Source: Paraburkholderia fungorum (GTDB lineage Bacteria; Pseudomonadota; Gammaproteobacteria; Burkholderiales; Burkholderiaceae). From it: DNA of 64,000 bases. The notes under the pieces are model-generated. The model searched no databases, had not been told where the DNA came from, and saw only the letters and a program-made list of their open reading frames with translations. Both the position numbers and the translations under genes were made by a program. The stretch is from NCBI RefSeq assembly GCF_003610895.1, contig NZ_MCAS01000031.1, positions 1 through 64,000 on the forward strand, in the 5' to 3' direction. This document shows positions 63,818 to 64,000 of the stretch, piece by piece (position 1 is the stretch's first letter; the number at the start of each line of letters is the position of its first letter).

Positions 63818-64000
63818 TTATTCGACGCCGGGTACGTGGTCGCCCACGTTCGCACCGAACACGCGCTGGCGCAACAGCGCCAGCTGGTCGCGGGTTTGTG
63901 CGGCTTTTTCGAACTCGAGATTCTTGGCGTGCTCCATCATTTGCTTCTCGAGACGCTTGAGCTCCTTGGCGAGCTGCTTCTCGGACATGTCCTCGAATTT
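63818..64000 (-). CDS. uvrB: UvrB, C-terminal end (partial)
   Basis: The last 60 codons of UvrB, reading off the window edge. The UVR motif (KQLAKELKRLEKQMMEHAKN, then LEFEKAAQTRDQLALLR) that contacts UvrC is complete and the stop is at 63818-63820. The rest of the gene lies beyond the window. Confidence 0.93.
   Translation of the reverse strand, partial: KFEDMSEKQLAKELKRLEKQMMEHAKNLEFEKAAQTRDQLALLRQRVFGANVGDHVPGVE

Overview
The window comes from a high-GC betaproteobacterium of the Burkholderia/Paraburkholderia type. The signs are the FtrABCD-type iron uptake operon, hemP, bfr/bfd, the class I fumarase, the many LysR regulators, and the GC-biased third codon positions that create long antisense shadow frames. 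It is chromosomal or chromid DNA made of ordinary metabolic genes plus one large accessory block, a type III secretion system (T3SS).

Region 1 (1-1810) is mobile or repetitive: an almost complete IS256-family insertion sequence whose left inverted repeat starts at base 1, then a non-coding repeat region rich in inverted repeats. Region 2 (1.8-16 kb) holds small catabolic or transport units, each with its own regulator: a DUF4238-like protein, a type II asparaginase, LysR plus a DMT exporter, an amidohydrolase with an MHS transporter and LysR, a PNPOx-family flavoprotein, an MFS exporter, and an APC permease with a DmpA-type peptidase divergent from a LuxR regulator. Region 3 (16-23 kb) looks like a D-amino-acid or dicarboxylate unit: a DadA-like oxidase overlapping a maleate isomerase-family enzyme, divergent from a branched-chain-type ABC importer whose LivM and LivG are fused. 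Region 4 (23-28 kb) has tRNA-Ser(GGA) with its terminator, and an acetate unit of sodium:solute symporter, DUF4212 small subunit and acetyl-CoA synthetase.

Region 5 (28-48 kb) is the T3SS island. A minus-strand operon of 17 genes runs from the secretin (46058) down to an SctO-like stalk gene (31942). Its order is C, D, YscE-like, F, YscG-like, I, J, K, L, Q, R, S, T, U, V, N, O, and most junctions overlap by a few bases. The C-to-L half copies the Yersinia ysc virC order. Two features are abnormal: SctU stops just before the NPTH autocleavage domain, and no SctP, SctW or translocator gene is visible. Beyond the SctO end lie two plus-strand genes for probable secreted proteins. One has 17-residue cysteine repeats followed by a DUF1521 (NopE1/MIIA-type) self-cleaving domain with a GDPH site. 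Upstream of sctC is an AT-rich control region with a ribbon-helix-helix protein, a Gly/Ser-rich small secreted candidate and an unknown 203-residue protein.

Region 6 (48-64 kb) returns to core functions, mostly iron. It carries a DMT transporter, a YqhA-family protein, class I fumarase, bacterioferritin, glutamate racemase, then a Fur-box promoter driving bfd, a 20-codon membrane ORF, tonB, exbB and exbD. A short lipoprotein gene, LysR/pirin, OsmC and a DUF1857 protein follow. Next comes a Fur-boxed hemP with a structured terminator-ended RNA candidate behind it (possibly the BrrF type of iron sRNA), then the Fur-boxed ftrABCD operon, and finally the 3' end of uvrB running off the window.
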